This document shows, one piece after another, positions 35,261-44,540 of a DNA stretch of 64,000 nucleotides. The translations under genes and the position numbers were made by a program. The stretch comes from Carboxylicivirga fragile (GTDB taxonomy: Bacteria > Bacteroidota > Bacteroidia > Bacteroidales > Marinilabiliaceae): NCBI GenBank assembly GCA_025499625.1, contig JAFMVD010000004.1, forward strand, positions 62,001 through 126,000, given 5' to 3'. Below the pieces are notes generated by a model that was not told the origin of the DNA, made no database searches, and saw nothing but the letters and a program-made list of their open reading frames with translations. The first letter of the stretch is position 1, and each line of letters opens with the position of its first letter.

Positions 35261-36355
35261 ATGCAAGAAACTAAACTGAAATATATTGCTAATCAATTTC
35301 ATATTCAAGGTGTTGTATCAAAAATAAAGGCTCTTGGTGAAGGTTTTATTAACGATACATACATCATAGAAACTGAGAAAGCTAGAACACCCAACTATTT
35401 AATGCAACGAAAAAATAAAAATGTTTTTAATGATGTTCCCGCAATGATGAATAACATTGAGCGGGTATGTCAGCATTTAAAAGCTAAGGTGAAAGCACAT
35501 GGTGGTGATCCAATGAGAGAAGCTATGACGATTATCAAAACTAAGTAGGAGGCACTTTATTAAAAAGACTCACAGGGTGATTATTGGGCTGTATGTTTGT
35601 TTATTGCTGACAGTGTTGTCTACGAAGCTGCAGATTCCCCTGAGTTGGCCTATGCAGGTGGTAAAGGTATTGGAAAATTCCAAAGTATGAATTCTGATTT
35701 TAAGGGGCAATTAACAGATATTCTTCCTGGTTTCCATAATATCCGCTTCCGATTTAAGCAATGGGATGAAGTTTTAAGTAAAGATCCTGTTGGTAGAAAA
35801 AAGGAGTTAAAAGCTGAGATTGATTGTATTGAAAGTAGAAGGGAAGAAATGCTTAAGTTTTGGTCGAAGGTTGAAGATGGCACAATTCCAACGAGAGTAA
35901 CACATAACGATACCAAAATCAACAACATCCTTTTTGATGATAAGGGTGATGTTTTGTGCGTTATTGATTTAGATACCGTTTTGAGTAGCAAGGCTTTGAA
36001 TGATTTTGGTGATGCTATTCGTTCGTATACCAATACAGGTCTCGAAGATGATGAAAATCTGAGCAATGTTGCCATGGTTATGGCTATTTTTAAAGCTTAT
36101 ACTGAAGGTTATCTATCCGAAACTAAGTCATTCTTAACGTCGGTTGAATTAGATTATCTTGCTTTCTCAGCTAAGTATATAACCTACGAACAAGTATTAC
36201 GTTTTTTAATGGATTACATTGATGGCGACAACTACTATAAAGTTAATTCACCAGAGCACAATTTAGTACGTACACATGCTCAATATAAACTTTTGCAGAG
36301 TATTGAACAGCAGTATGATGAAATGGAAGAGGTTGTTAAAGAAGCAGTGAAATAG
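35261..36355 (+). pseudogene. N-acetylhexosamine-kinase-like phosphotransferase, disrupted
   Basis: The first part (FHIQGVVSKIKALGEGFIND) and second part (THNDTKINNILFD, then VIDLDTV) belong to one APH-type sugar kinase similar to NahK. The frame is identical in both parts, but between 35546 and about 35576 it holds two stops. Comparison of reading frames suggests a lost base near 35546 and an extra A in the A-run near 35572 that restores the frame. The phosphotransfer aspartate and Mg-binding residues in the second part are intact. The kinase would phosphorylate GalNAc or GlcNAc released from a glycan. Confidence 0.82.
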
Positions 36356-36371
36356 CAGACGCGATACAAGC

Positions 36372-37274
36372 ATGAAACCAACATTATTGATATTAGCCGC
36401 AGGAATGGGAAGCCGATATGGCGGTTTGAAACAGATGGATCCAATTGGTCCTTCAGGAGAAACGATTATTGATTACTCAATTCATGATGCCATTGAGGCA
36501 GGATTTGGAAAGATAGTTTTCGTAATTAGGGAAAGTTTTGAGAAAGAATTTAAGGCACTTTTTAATGCTAAACTTCATGGTAAGATTGAAGTCGCATATG
36601 TGAATCAAGAATTGGAAAAGGTGCCTGACCAGTGTACTTATAATTCTGAAAGAGAAAAACCGTGGGGCACAGGACACGCTATTCTGATGGCTAAAGATTG
36701 TATAAAGGAGCCTTTTGGCGTTATTAATGCCGATGATTTTTATGGCAAGGAAGCTTTTGTAACCATAGCAAACTTTTTGCGTGAAGATTGTTCTGATGTG
36801 CTATTCGGAATGGTTGGCTATCAAGTTAAAAACACTATTTCGGAGAATGGTTCTGTTTCCAGAGGAGTTTGTTCTGTTGATAAACACTCACATTTGCTTG
36901 GTGTGATTGAGCGTACCCACATTGAGAAGTTGGATGATGGTATTGCTTATAAAGAGACGGAAGTATGGACTTACATTAATGATAATACAACGGTTTCGAT
37001 GAATTTTTGGGGATTTTCACCTCGGATATTTCAGCAACTTGAAGTTCAATTCATCGACTTCTTAGATAAAAAAGGGCAGGAGTTGAAATCTGAATTTTTT
37101 ATACCGACGGTCGTTAGTAATGTTATTGAGAATAAGGCGGCGAGAGTAAAGGTTTTAAATTCAGCTGCGCAGTGGTTTGGAGTGACTTATCAGGTAGATA
37201 AGGAATTGGCGATTAACTCTATTAGTGAGCTTGTGAAAGAAGGTGTTTATTCAGCTGAATTATGGATCAAATAA
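36372..37274 (+). CDS. Sugar-1-phosphate nucleotidyltransferase
   Basis: This 300-residue protein has the nucleotide-binding signature AAGMGSRYGGLKQMDPIGP at the N-terminus, the GTGHAILMAK and VINADDFYG metal-site motifs, and no left-handed helix domain. It should convert a sugar-1-phosphate and an NTP to an NDP-sugar. It lies 16 nt after the kinase-like gene. The pair looks like a HexNAc salvage route (kinase then nucleotidyltransferase). The exact sugar cannot be told from sequence alone. Confidence 0.85.
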   Translation: MKPTLLILAAGMGSRYGGLKQMDPIGPSGETIIDYSIHDAIEAGFGKIVFVIRESFEKEFKALFNAKLHGKIEVAYVNQELEKVPDQCTYNSEREKPWGTGHAILMAKDCIKEPFGVINADDFYGKEAFVTIANFLREDCSDVLFGMVGYQVKNTISENGSVSRGVCSVDKHSHLLGVIERTHIEKLDDGIAYKETEVWTYINDNTTVSMNFWGFSPRIFQQLEVQFIDFLDKKGQELKSEFFIPTVVSNVIENKAARVKVLNSAAQWFGVTYQVDKELAINSISELVKEGVYSAELWIK

Positions 37275-37296
37275 TTTTATAGTTTTGATGTTTAGT

Positions 37297-37330
37297 AAAA
37301 AGGTTTTGGCTAAAGTGTCAAAACCTTTTT
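37297..37330. terminator. Bidirectional terminator between convergent genes
   Basis: A perfect 12-bp stem AAAAAGGTTTTG / CAAAACCTTTTT with a 10-nt loop lies between the nucleotidyltransferase (+) and the sulfatase (-). The A run on one side and T run on the other make it usable from both directions. Confidence 0.85.
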
Positions 37331-37338
37331 CATTTTGT

Positions 37339-38928
37339 TTATTTTAACCATTCAGGTATCAATGATGCATCATTTTCCCACCGTTCAGCTCGTTTGTTAT
37401 ATATATTGTGCGTTTTACTTTCTTGTGCCGAATGGTGGATGTCTATCGGAAGTTGCTTCTTCATTTTTTCAATAATGCTCTTGTATTCTGGATTGCTGGC
37501 TAAATTATAACGTTCCTTTTTATCAGCTATACCATCATATAATTCTTCATCACCATTAGCATATCGAATGTAATGCCAACGTTCGCCTCTGACCGAATGG
37601 CTTCCATATGAATACGATGTAAAGGCCGGATTTGTGCGTTTGGCGTTTACATCCTTTAATTGAGGTATTAAACTTATGCCATCAACATGTTTTGCATTTT
37701 TGAGTTTGCAAAGTTGGCTTAAGCTCGGATAAATATCTATTAAACTGGTTGGTTGTTTGCATATGTCACCAGCTTTGGTTAATCCTGGAACCACCCAAAT
37801 CATAGGGCTATTAGTTGACTCCTCCCAGAGTGTATTTTTTCGCCAGCTTCGCTTTTCACCCAAATGTTGTCCGTGATCAGACCAAAGAACAATGATAGTA
37901 TTGTTAGCATACTTGCTCTTTTCCAATGCATCTAATACACGACCTACCTGAGCATCTAAAAAAGTGACGCATGCTAAATAGCCTTGAACCAGTTGTTTTC
38001 TGTAACTAGGACCTAATTCACGAACCACCATTTCATTACTTGGCTCAAAGGCACCGTAGGCCATTGCTTTTCCGTACAGTGGTATGTCATCCATTTCATC
38101 TTCGGGTTCTTCTGAAAAAGTTATCTCATCAAGCGGATACATGTCAAAAAACTCCTTGGGAGCCGTATATGGAACATGAGGACGAACAAAACCAACTCCT
38201 AATAAAAAAGGTTTGTCATAGTCTCTGTTTAAGCGTTCTATGGTCCAGTCAGTTGATAGTTCATCTGGCATTTTTCCGGTCGGTAAATCCTTTCTGTCGA
38301 TTGGCCCGGCACATAAGGAGTGTCCTTTATAACTAGGGTTATGATTTTTAATGGGAGAGCCTCCTTTTGGGAATGGATAAAAGTACACGCCATTATAACC
38401 ACCTCCATCTTTCATGAGCTCATCGGTCATATCAAAACTACGAGGCGCTCGTTCATCCCACATAAGTTGCTCTGGATTATCAAGTTCTATATCGTAGCAT
38501 GCATGGCCTTCAATTTTTCCACATGCCATGGTGTGATAGCCATTTTTTCGAAACAGAGCAGGAAGTGCTAAAGCTTCGTTCCAGAGGTTTTGGTTTTGCA
38601 CACCGCTTGTATTTGAATAACAGCCGGTAGAAACAGCACTTAATCCGGTCATTACACCTAAGCGAGATGGTGTGCAAACTGGTACACTAGTGTGATTATT
38701 CGCAAAATAAACTCCACGCTTGGCCAAGTCATCAAGGTTTGGTGTTTTAACATTCGGATGGCCCTCTTCACCCAGTAAACTTAACCAGTCATTTAAATCA
38801 TCTACCGAAATAAACAAAACATTTGGTTGATTGGAATTTGTTTTCTGTTCTTTCTGTTTATTTTTGCATCCTCTAGTTATTGCTAAAATTAGGAATGCAA
38901 TAAAAAGATAGGCTGTGTATTTAAACAT
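37339..38928 (-). CDS. S1-family sulfatase lipoprotein
   Basis: This 529-residue protein has a lipobox (LAITRGC, Cys21). The active-site motif CTPSR is at residues 85-89, where Cys is converted to formylglycine. The opening NVLFISVDDLNDW is typical of iduronate-2-sulfatase-like enzymes. It should remove sulfate from a uronic-acid-rich glycan or its oligosaccharides at the cell surface or in the periplasm. It follows the PL6 gene by 4 nt on the same strand and is probably cotranscribed with it. The exact S1 subfamily is not assigned. Confidence 0.9.
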   Translation of the reverse strand: MFKYTAYLFIAFLILAITRGCKNKQKEQKTNSNQPNVLFISVDDLNDWLSLLGEEGHPNVKTPNLDDLAKRGVYFANNHTSVPVCTPSRLGVMTGLSAVSTGCYSNTSGVQNQNLWNEALALPALFRKNGYHTMACGKIEGHACYDIELDNPEQLMWDERAPRSFDMTDELMKDGGGYNGVYFYPFPKGGSPIKNHNPSYKGHSLCAGPIDRKDLPTGKMPDELSTDWTIERLNRDYDKPFLLGVGFVRPHVPYTAPKEFFDMYPLDEITFSEEPEDEMDDIPLYGKAMAYGAFEPSNEMVVRELGPSYRKQLVQGYLACVTFLDAQVGRVLDALEKSKYANNTIIVLWSDHGQHLGEKRSWRKNTLWEESTNSPMIWVVPGLTKAGDICKQPTSLIDIYPSLSQLCKLKNAKHVDGISLIPQLKDVNAKRTNPAFTSYSYGSHSVRGERWHYIRYANGDEELYDGIADKKERYNLASNPEYKSIIEKMKKQLPIDIHHSAQESKTHNIYNKRAERWENDASLIPEWLK

Positions 38929-38932
38929 GAAT

Positions 38933-40510
38933 TTATTTTTTACGTTTGTTTATCACTTCTTTAAATTTCTTTTGAAGAGATTTAGATAATTTGCCTGTTT
39001 GAGCATAGGTTCCTGGGATTTCCAGCAACCAACATGGGCCAACATCTTCAAAACTCAGTGGCTCTCCCTTTATACCTTGCGAAACAATATGTGGTATGTC
39101 AAGATTAATACCTTCAATATTATACAAAATAGATGTATAATCTGATTTATTGTGATTAAAGTGCTTAGTGAATTCAGCTTGCCAATTATCTGACAATTTG
39201 GATTTGTCAAACTTTATCCCTGTTTTTATTTTAAAGTTAGTGGAACTATTTAAGGCTGTATTATCGTTCCAGTCAATATTTCTTCCGCCCTTGTTTTGTC
39301 TGTAAAAAAGTGGAAAGGTGTACTTTTTGTCAGAAGTAAATAGATTATTAGCAAGGAGGATATCTCTAGGTTGTTCAAATTTAGTTCCTTTATCGCTACA
39401 GTATTTAATGCGTCGTTCGTACAAGGCACTAAAATTAATGGCATAACCATTGTTACGGTCGAAATAATTATTGATAATTCTAAGATCAAACGCCAAAGCA
39501 TGTTCGTCGCCAACAGCGCCGCAATTTAAAAACAAAGCTGCATTGCCTCGTGATTTTAGAGTTGTTGGTAAGTTAAAGTAATTATTGGCAATAATATGAC
39601 CACTACCCCAAACAAATATGCCGCCATATTCTCGCATTGAGTCGGTTCCGATGAAGAAATTATTTATGGCAACCTGTTTGTCGCCATGCCTGAAATTTAG
39701 AGTACCCGCGCAATTTTTATAGGTGTTGTTGTAATATACATTTTCCATCGATTTACTAGTAATTATTTCAGGTTCGGAATCTTGCCTTTCAAAAAGGTTA
39801 TTATCAATCAAGCATCTTCCATAATCGCTACGCCAATAACCTACTCGTATACCACCTCCAGCGTTGCCCGGTTTCTTAGGATTTGAAAAATAGCAATGAT
39901 CAATGCGATGATACATCGGAATGCCTTGTGTTCCTTTCTTAATGTCTTTTTTGGCTACATTATTTAGGTTAATTACCTGATCGAAAGTTATTTTTTCGGT
40001 AAACGAGCAATGATCAATACGACAATATTGAGGTACCTGTCCATCTTCGGTTAGTGAAGTGGTGATATAAGCCGAGTTAGCTTGATCAAAGGCATGAAAA
40101 GAGCATTGTGTTATACGATTATGACTGCCATATATTGCTACTAATCCTGGGCCGTGTGTGCTCCATTCGTCAGGGTTCCTATTACCATCTTTAAAAAAAA
40201 TGCCATCTAGCACGTTGTACGTTCCGTGCATTTCAATTTTAATGTCGCCGCTAAAAACAACTTTACCTCTGTTTTTGGCGCGTATAATGATTGGAGCATT
40301 TTCCTTTCCTGATTTCTTTAATATTAATTGAATATTATTGTAAACTCCATCAGCTATCAACAACGTGTCACCTGGTAACAAGTTTGTAATTGCCTGTTCA
40401 ACCTTTTTAACTGACGAAACAGTTTTATTTGTAGCTGTTATTTGAACACCTATCTTTAAAAATAGAATTGTTAATCCAAATGCAAAGTAATAAGAGAAGG
40501 TTGTTTTCAT
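38933..40510 (-). CDS. PL6-family polysaccharide lyase (chondroitinase-B-like)
   Basis: This is a right-handed beta-helix protein of about 525 residues from ATG 40510 (MKTTFSYYF), with a signal peptide. It carries the PL6 catalytic neighbourhood: SKSMEN (Lys) and LNFRHGDKQ (Arg), plus GGIRVGYWRSDYGR. PL6 enzymes include chondroitinase B (dermatan sulfate) and alginate lyases. The sulfatases and GH88 nearby favour a sulfated glycosaminoglycan. The open frame extends 15 codons upstream, but ATG 40510 gives the proper signal peptide. Confidence 0.9.
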   Translation of the reverse strand: MKTTFSYYFAFGLTILFLKIGVQITATNKTVSSVKKVEQAITNLLPGDTLLIADGVYNNIQLILKKSGKENAPIIIRAKNRGKVVFSGDIKIEMHGTYNVLDGIFFKDGNRNPDEWSTHGPGLVAIYGSHNRITQCSFHAFDQANSAYITTSLTEDGQVPQYCRIDHCSFTEKITFDQVINLNNVAKKDIKKGTQGIPMYHRIDHCYFSNPKKPGNAGGGIRVGYWRSDYGRCLIDNNLFERQDSEPEIITSKSMENVYYNNTYKNCAGTLNFRHGDKQVAINNFFIGTDSMREYGGIFVWGSGHIIANNYFNLPTTLKSRGNAALFLNCGAVGDEHALAFDLRIINNYFDRNNGYAINFSALYERRIKYCSDKGTKFEQPRDILLANNLFTSDKKYTFPLFYRQNKGGRNIDWNDNTALNSSTNFKIKTGIKFDKSKLSDNWQAEFTKHFNHNKSDYTSILYNIEGINLDIPHIVSQGIKGEPLSFEDVGPCWLLEIPGTYAQTGKLSKSLQKKFKEVINKRKK

Positions 40511-40568
40511 TGAGTTTATTGTTATTTTATTCAAAAATAATTTAACCAGAATCATGTTTGGTTAATTT

Positions 40569-40595
40569 CTTGGCACGTTTGGGAAACGTTCCAAG
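40569..40595. promoter_or_regulatory. Palindromic operator-like element upstream of the PL6-sulfatase operon
   Basis: CTTGGCACGTTT, GGG and AAACGTTCCAAG form an inverted repeat with 12-nt arms and one mismatch, centred about 70 nt upstream of the PL6 start. It includes CGTTTGGGA, also found upstream of the GH88 operon. Inverted arms with a CG step fit a LacI-type site; an HTCS site is the alternative. Confidence 0.5.
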
Positions 40596-40692
40596 GAATT
40601 CAAAATAGTTGCAGAACGGAGGCTGTTCTGCCTTCCATTTAATGATCCTACATGGGATTTATGAATTATTAAAATATGGGATAGTGTAAAAC

Positions 40693-40739
40693 AAAAAAGC
40701 ATCTGATTGAATGATTATTATTTTGTCAGATACTTTTTA
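40693..40739 (-). terminator. Terminator after the GH88-sulfatase-CBM9 operon
   Basis: On the minus strand AAAAAGTATCTGA pairs with TCAGATGCTTTTTT (one mismatch) around a long loop and ends in a T run. It lies just after the CBM9-like gene stop at 40759. Confidence 0.65.
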
Positions 40740-40758
40740 CTTTCCAGACTTAGTTTAC

Positions 40759-41382
40759 TTATACCAACCTTATTTTTCCAAAGAATGCAGGTAAATGGAA
40801 ATTAGGTGTCGGATTATCAATGGCATTCCATGATAAGAAATGGGGCTCTTTTTGCTTGTCGCCACATTTATAAAAGTTGACATCAAAAGTTCGTCCGGCC
40901 TCAAGTGTAACATCGTCGTTACTAAAAACTTGTTTTGGAATAACGATGTCTAAAGTCCACTCCATTGGCGTATTAAGAATATCTATTGGCTTTGTTTCTA
41001 ATGATGGCTTTGTTTTAATATTAGCAACTATATTTTGATCTAAATTGGATCTATCTATATTACTGGTGCCGTAGCCACATAGTTGCGTGCCAATGCAATT
41101 GAATTCAAGGTTATAATACCCCTTGTCATTAAATGCTATAAAAAATTCAACACAGCTGTCTTCCCAAACAGGACCGTTTATTTCTGTAGTTATTGCTTTT
41201 GCATTGCTTTCTATAACCTTGTATTTTAGATATAAATTGTTTTCATCGTAGGCTAGTCCAAATTTCACCATCATCTCAACTGGGTACTTCCAGTTGTCAT
41301 TATTTATAGGGTTTGATGCTTTTGGAAAAACAAGCTCACCTCTTTTTGTGTGTAGTATCTGGTGTATTTCAATCTTATTCAT
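40759..41382 (-). CDS. Carbohydrate-binding family-9-like protein
   Basis: This 207-residue protein without a signal peptide has the CBM9-like beta-sandwich pattern: YDENNLYLKYKV, VWEDSCVEFFIAF, GYYNLEFNCIGTQLCGYG and the C-terminal LPAFFGKIRLV. Such proteins bind or process sugars in Bacteroidota carbohydrate clusters. It is the last gene of the GH88-sulfatase unit. Lack of an export signal suggests the cytoplasm. Confidence 0.8.
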   Translation of the reverse strand: MNKIEIHQILHTKRGELVFPKASNPINNDNWKYPVEMMVKFGLAYDENNLYLKYKVIESNAKAITTEINGPVWEDSCVEFFIAFNDKGYYNLEFNCIGTQLCGYGTSNIDRSNLDQNIVANIKTKPSLETKPIDILNTPMEWTLDIVIPKQVFSNDDVTLEAGRTFDVNFYKCGDKQKEPHFLSWNAIDNPTPNFHLPAFFGKIRLV

Positions 41383-41434
41383 ATTTGTTTGATGTATTAG
41401 AGTTTAGTTTATCACACTTTTTTATGGCTCATGA

Positions 41435-42985
41435 CTAGTTGTCATAGTTTATCCAATCGCCTAGTATTTTGTTGTGATACCAAGGGTCATCACTTCTTTT
41501 CAATTCTGTTGCTAGCTCAACTAACAAAACCTGAATAATTGGGTCTTTAAAGTTAACCTGGAGGTTATTCATCTGATATGGATCTTCTTTGTCATTGAAG
41601 AACTTTGTCTCTTTTAATTGATTATTCCTATCGATTGCAAGTTCCAAGGTATATTCATGCGTTTTTATGCCTCGTGCAACGGGGAAATAGTCGGTAACCA
41701 GTCCTTCTTCATTCTTTTTACCATTAATGTTTCTGATATAAAGGGCACTTTCAGGACGATCTGCATTGGCTATGTTTTTCATGGCTTTACTGTAATCATT
41801 GCCCTGTACTTCGTTCGGAATTTTATCCGAAAAACCCATAAGCCCAAGTAGCGTTGGCATTATATCTGGTGTGCCTAGTAATAAGTCGTCGATGCGTGCC
41901 TTTGCCATCTGTGGCCACCTTATTAAGAATGGAACATCAAAAGACTCGCTGTAAATATTGTTTTTTGGATCTTTAATGTTTTGACTGCACATGGTCTCAC
42001 CATGGTCTGAGGTGAATACAATAATTGTATTTTCGTATTCGCCCATTACCTTAAGCTGCTCAACGATGCGTCCAAACTCGCGATCTACGCCCGTAACGTT
42101 AGCAAAATAGAATGGAGCCGATTTAGCTTTATCCATTTCCGGGTTGGCATTATCGCGATGAAGTAGATCCTTAAGTGGTATTTCTTTATAATGATTGTAG
42201 TCTTCTTCCAAACAATCGTCGAGAGAGTTGTATGGATTGTGAGGAGGATTCATCGAAACAAAGATGGCGAACGGTTTTTCTGTGTCGCGTTGTCCGTTTT
42301 CGTTTTTTAAGTAGGATATAACCTGATCAGCTTCATGTTGCGGCGACCATTCTTTAGGTTCATGCCTTTTGCCATCATTATCGTAGTAATGAGGGTTTTT
42401 GTGGACATCCCAGGTGCCATACGAGTACCAATAATCAAAGCCATGACGTTTATCCTTTGGTGTATATGCATCCCAGGCTGGGGTGCGCGGATCAACGTAG
42501 TTGCCGGGATTAGCTGGGTCGTTTGGTAAAGGATAATCTAAATGCCACTTGCCAAAATAGGCTAAGTTGTAATCCTCATTTTCAAGTACATCACTAATAC
42601 AAACCGCATCATCCCTAAGTGAACTTATCGGACGATCGGCATTGCAGTTTAATGGAACGCCAGACGCCCCAGGGTATAGTCCTGTGAATAAGCTTCCGCG
42701 GTGTGGGCTACAAAGAGGACAGTTACTAACTGCATTTGTAAGGACAAGAGCCTCCTGTGCAAATTGATCAAGCTGTGGTGTAAGAACAGGATCAGCCTTA
42801 GTACGTATGGCACCTTTGAATTCACCCTGAGTCCAAAAATTTAGTGCTTGTTTTCTAAATTGATCAGGGAATACATATACCAGATTAGGTTGCTTCTCTA
42901 CTTGCTTTTCCGGTGTTGAGCATGCAACGAGAATGGTAACTAATCCAATTAGTACTGCTGATAATGTGTAAGTGAATTTTCTCAT
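41435..42985 (-). CDS. S1-family sulfatase lipoprotein (second)
   Basis: This 516-residue protein has a lipobox (VTILVAC, Cys22) and the active-site motif CSPHR at residues 92-96. Conserved sulfatase segments are YFGKWHLDY, FTSDHGETMCSQ and SMNPPHNPYN. The Cys is the formylglycine site. It lies 20 nt after the GH88 gene, in one operon with the CBM9-like gene. It is only distantly like the sulfatase at 37339, so the two may remove sulfates at different positions. Confidence 0.9.
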   Translation of the reverse strand: MRKFTYTLSAVLIGLVTILVACSTPEKQVEKQPNLVYVFPDQFRKQALNFWTQGEFKGAIRTKADPVLTPQLDQFAQEALVLTNAVSNCPLCSPHRGSLFTGLYPGASGVPLNCNADRPISSLRDDAVCISDVLENEDYNLAYFGKWHLDYPLPNDPANPGNYVDPRTPAWDAYTPKDKRHGFDYWYSYGTWDVHKNPHYYDNDGKRHEPKEWSPQHEADQVISYLKNENGQRDTEKPFAIFVSMNPPHNPYNSLDDCLEEDYNHYKEIPLKDLLHRDNANPEMDKAKSAPFYFANVTGVDREFGRIVEQLKVMGEYENTIIVFTSDHGETMCSQNIKDPKNNIYSESFDVPFLIRWPQMAKARIDDLLLGTPDIMPTLLGLMGFSDKIPNEVQGNDYSKAMKNIANADRPESALYIRNINGKKNEEGLVTDYFPVARGIKTHEYTLELAIDRNNQLKETKFFNDKEDPYQMNNLQVNFKDPIIQVLLVELATELKRSDDPWYHNKILGDWINYDN

Positions 42986-43005
42986 CAGTTTATTGTTGGG
43001 ATGAA

Positions 43006-44214
43006 TTAAATTGCCTTGTCTTCAATTTTCTTTAGGCGCATCAGTGCCTCAATGTAATAATAATCGGCATAGTTTAACGGGACATCAATTTCGTTGTTAT
43101 GCGGAATGCTTCCGACACTGTGCTTAAGTATAAAATTATGATTTTCGCCCTCTTTGGCCAGGTAACTTTCTGAGGACAAATTTTTAAGAATAAATTTAGC
43201 CTCAGTTAAATAATTTTTATCCGAGTATGTGTCTAATTCGATAAGTGCTGAAGCTGTTATGGCTGCTGCCGAGGCATCGCGTGGTTCGTATGGTATTTTT
43301 GGTGCATCGTAATCCCAATAAGGAATGTGATCGCTTGGCATATCAGGATGGTTAATAATATATTCCGCTATTTTCTCGGCTTGTTGTAAGTAGGCTGGGT
43401 CTTTAGTGTACCTGTAGCATAGCGTATAGCCATATACTCCCCATGCCTGACCGCGTGCCCATTCCGACTCGTGAGCATAACCTTGTGCTGTATGTCTGTT
43501 GCGTACTTTACCTGTAATACTATCATAATCGATCACGTGATACGAACTCAAATCTTCTCTGAAGTGATTTTTTAAAGTCGTATTGGCATGCGCAATAGCT
43601 ACTTTTCTATATTTATCGTCTTCTGTTATTTGTGATAATTCAAATAGTAGTTCCAGGTTCATCATGTTATCGATAATGACAGGGAATTCCCATCCTCTTT
43701 TTGATTGCCAGCCTTTATCCACATCCCAAGAGCGGATGCATCCAACATTTGGATTAAAACGTGTAATTAAAGTATTACCGGCTTCAATTAAGGTTTGTTT
43801 AAATTGCTCGTTACCGGTTAAACGATAACCGTTTCCATACGAGCAGTTGAAAACAAAACCTAAATCGTGATAAAAAGGCATTAAACGATGACTTTCAAAT
43901 TGCTTTTGAAAATGAGAAGCAGCTTTTTTCCATTTTTCATCTTTTGAATATTCAAATAAGTACCAGCAAGTACCTGGAAAAAATCCCTCTGTCCAATCAA
44001 AGCCATCTCTTGTATAATGCATATGACCATCCGCAGTGATTGTGCGCGGTATTTTCTGAGCAGCTTCAGCTGTTTTTAATAATAAACTAGTTTGCTTACT
44101 GGCGAACTTTAAATTCTCAGTGATTCCTGGTTTTGTTGTTTGATCTAAACTACAACTACAGATCGAAACAATACTTAAAATAAAACCTAGATTTTTTAAA
44201 AATGAAATTCTCAT
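43006..44214 (-). CDS. GH88-family unsaturated glucuronyl hydrolase lipoprotein
   Basis: This 402-residue protein has a lipobox (IVSICSC, Cys21). It has the (alpha/alpha)6 motifs of GH88: FDWTEGFFPGTCWY, YHDLGFVFNCSYG and FPVIIDNMMNLELL, whose aspartates match the catalytic pair. GH88 releases 4,5-unsaturated uronic acid from lyase products, which matches the PL6 lyase here. The gene leads an operon with a sulfatase. Confidence 0.9.
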   Translation of the reverse strand: MRISFLKNLGFILSIVSICSCSLDQTTKPGITENLKFASKQTSLLLKTAEAAQKIPRTITADGHMHYTRDGFDWTEGFFPGTCWYLFEYSKDEKWKKAASHFQKQFESHRLMPFYHDLGFVFNCSYGNGYRLTGNEQFKQTLIEAGNTLITRFNPNVGCIRSWDVDKGWQSKRGWEFPVIIDNMMNLELLFELSQITEDDKYRKVAIAHANTTLKNHFREDLSSYHVIDYDSITGKVRNRHTAQGYAHESEWARGQAWGVYGYTLCYRYTKDPAYLQQAEKIAEYIINHPDMPSDHIPYWDYDAPKIPYEPRDASAAAITASALIELDTYSDKNYLTEAKFILKNLSSESYLAKEGENHNFILKHSVGSIPHNNEIDVPLNYADYYYIEALMRLKKIEDKAI

Positions 44215-44540
44215 TGTATCTTATATTTATCTATTATCCGTTTTCGTTCCACTGGCATTTTACCGTTTGGGATAAGACAAAAATAATGAACCTAAGGTCT
44301 TAAAAAACACTTGGTTAAGGATTGTCTTTGAGCTAATATTGTTCATGCTGTTTATTAACGTTTGATTATCAAGATAGAAGAAGTCCGATTTAAGGGTGAT
44401 GGTGTACGATAATGTCATTATTGCGAATTATTTTGGATTATTATTTTTTGAGTAGCTGTTCCTTTGTATTATGCTTATTTTTGAATTATTAAAGCTATGT
44501 ATTTATAGTGATAAAGCAATTATTTTAAGGGAGATTAGGA
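44215..44540. promoter_or_regulatory. Divergent intergenic region between the GH88 operon and the HTCS regulator
   Basis: No gene is present in these 326 nt. CCGTTT occurs at 44238 and 44263 as direct repeats 25 bp apart, and the second copy is part of CGTTTGGGA (44264-44272). The same 9-mer occurs upstream of the PL6 operon in the same orientation. The region should hold promoters for both genes. Confidence 0.5.

Noticed and set aside
35597-36355. Independent shorter kinase gene
   Set aside because: It lacks the N-terminal lobe, which is encoded in the same frame just upstream. Both parts belong to one disrupted gene.
39250-39513. Minus-strand open frame inside the PL6 gene in another frame
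   Set aside because: It overlaps conserved PL6 coding sequence and has no start context or similarity.
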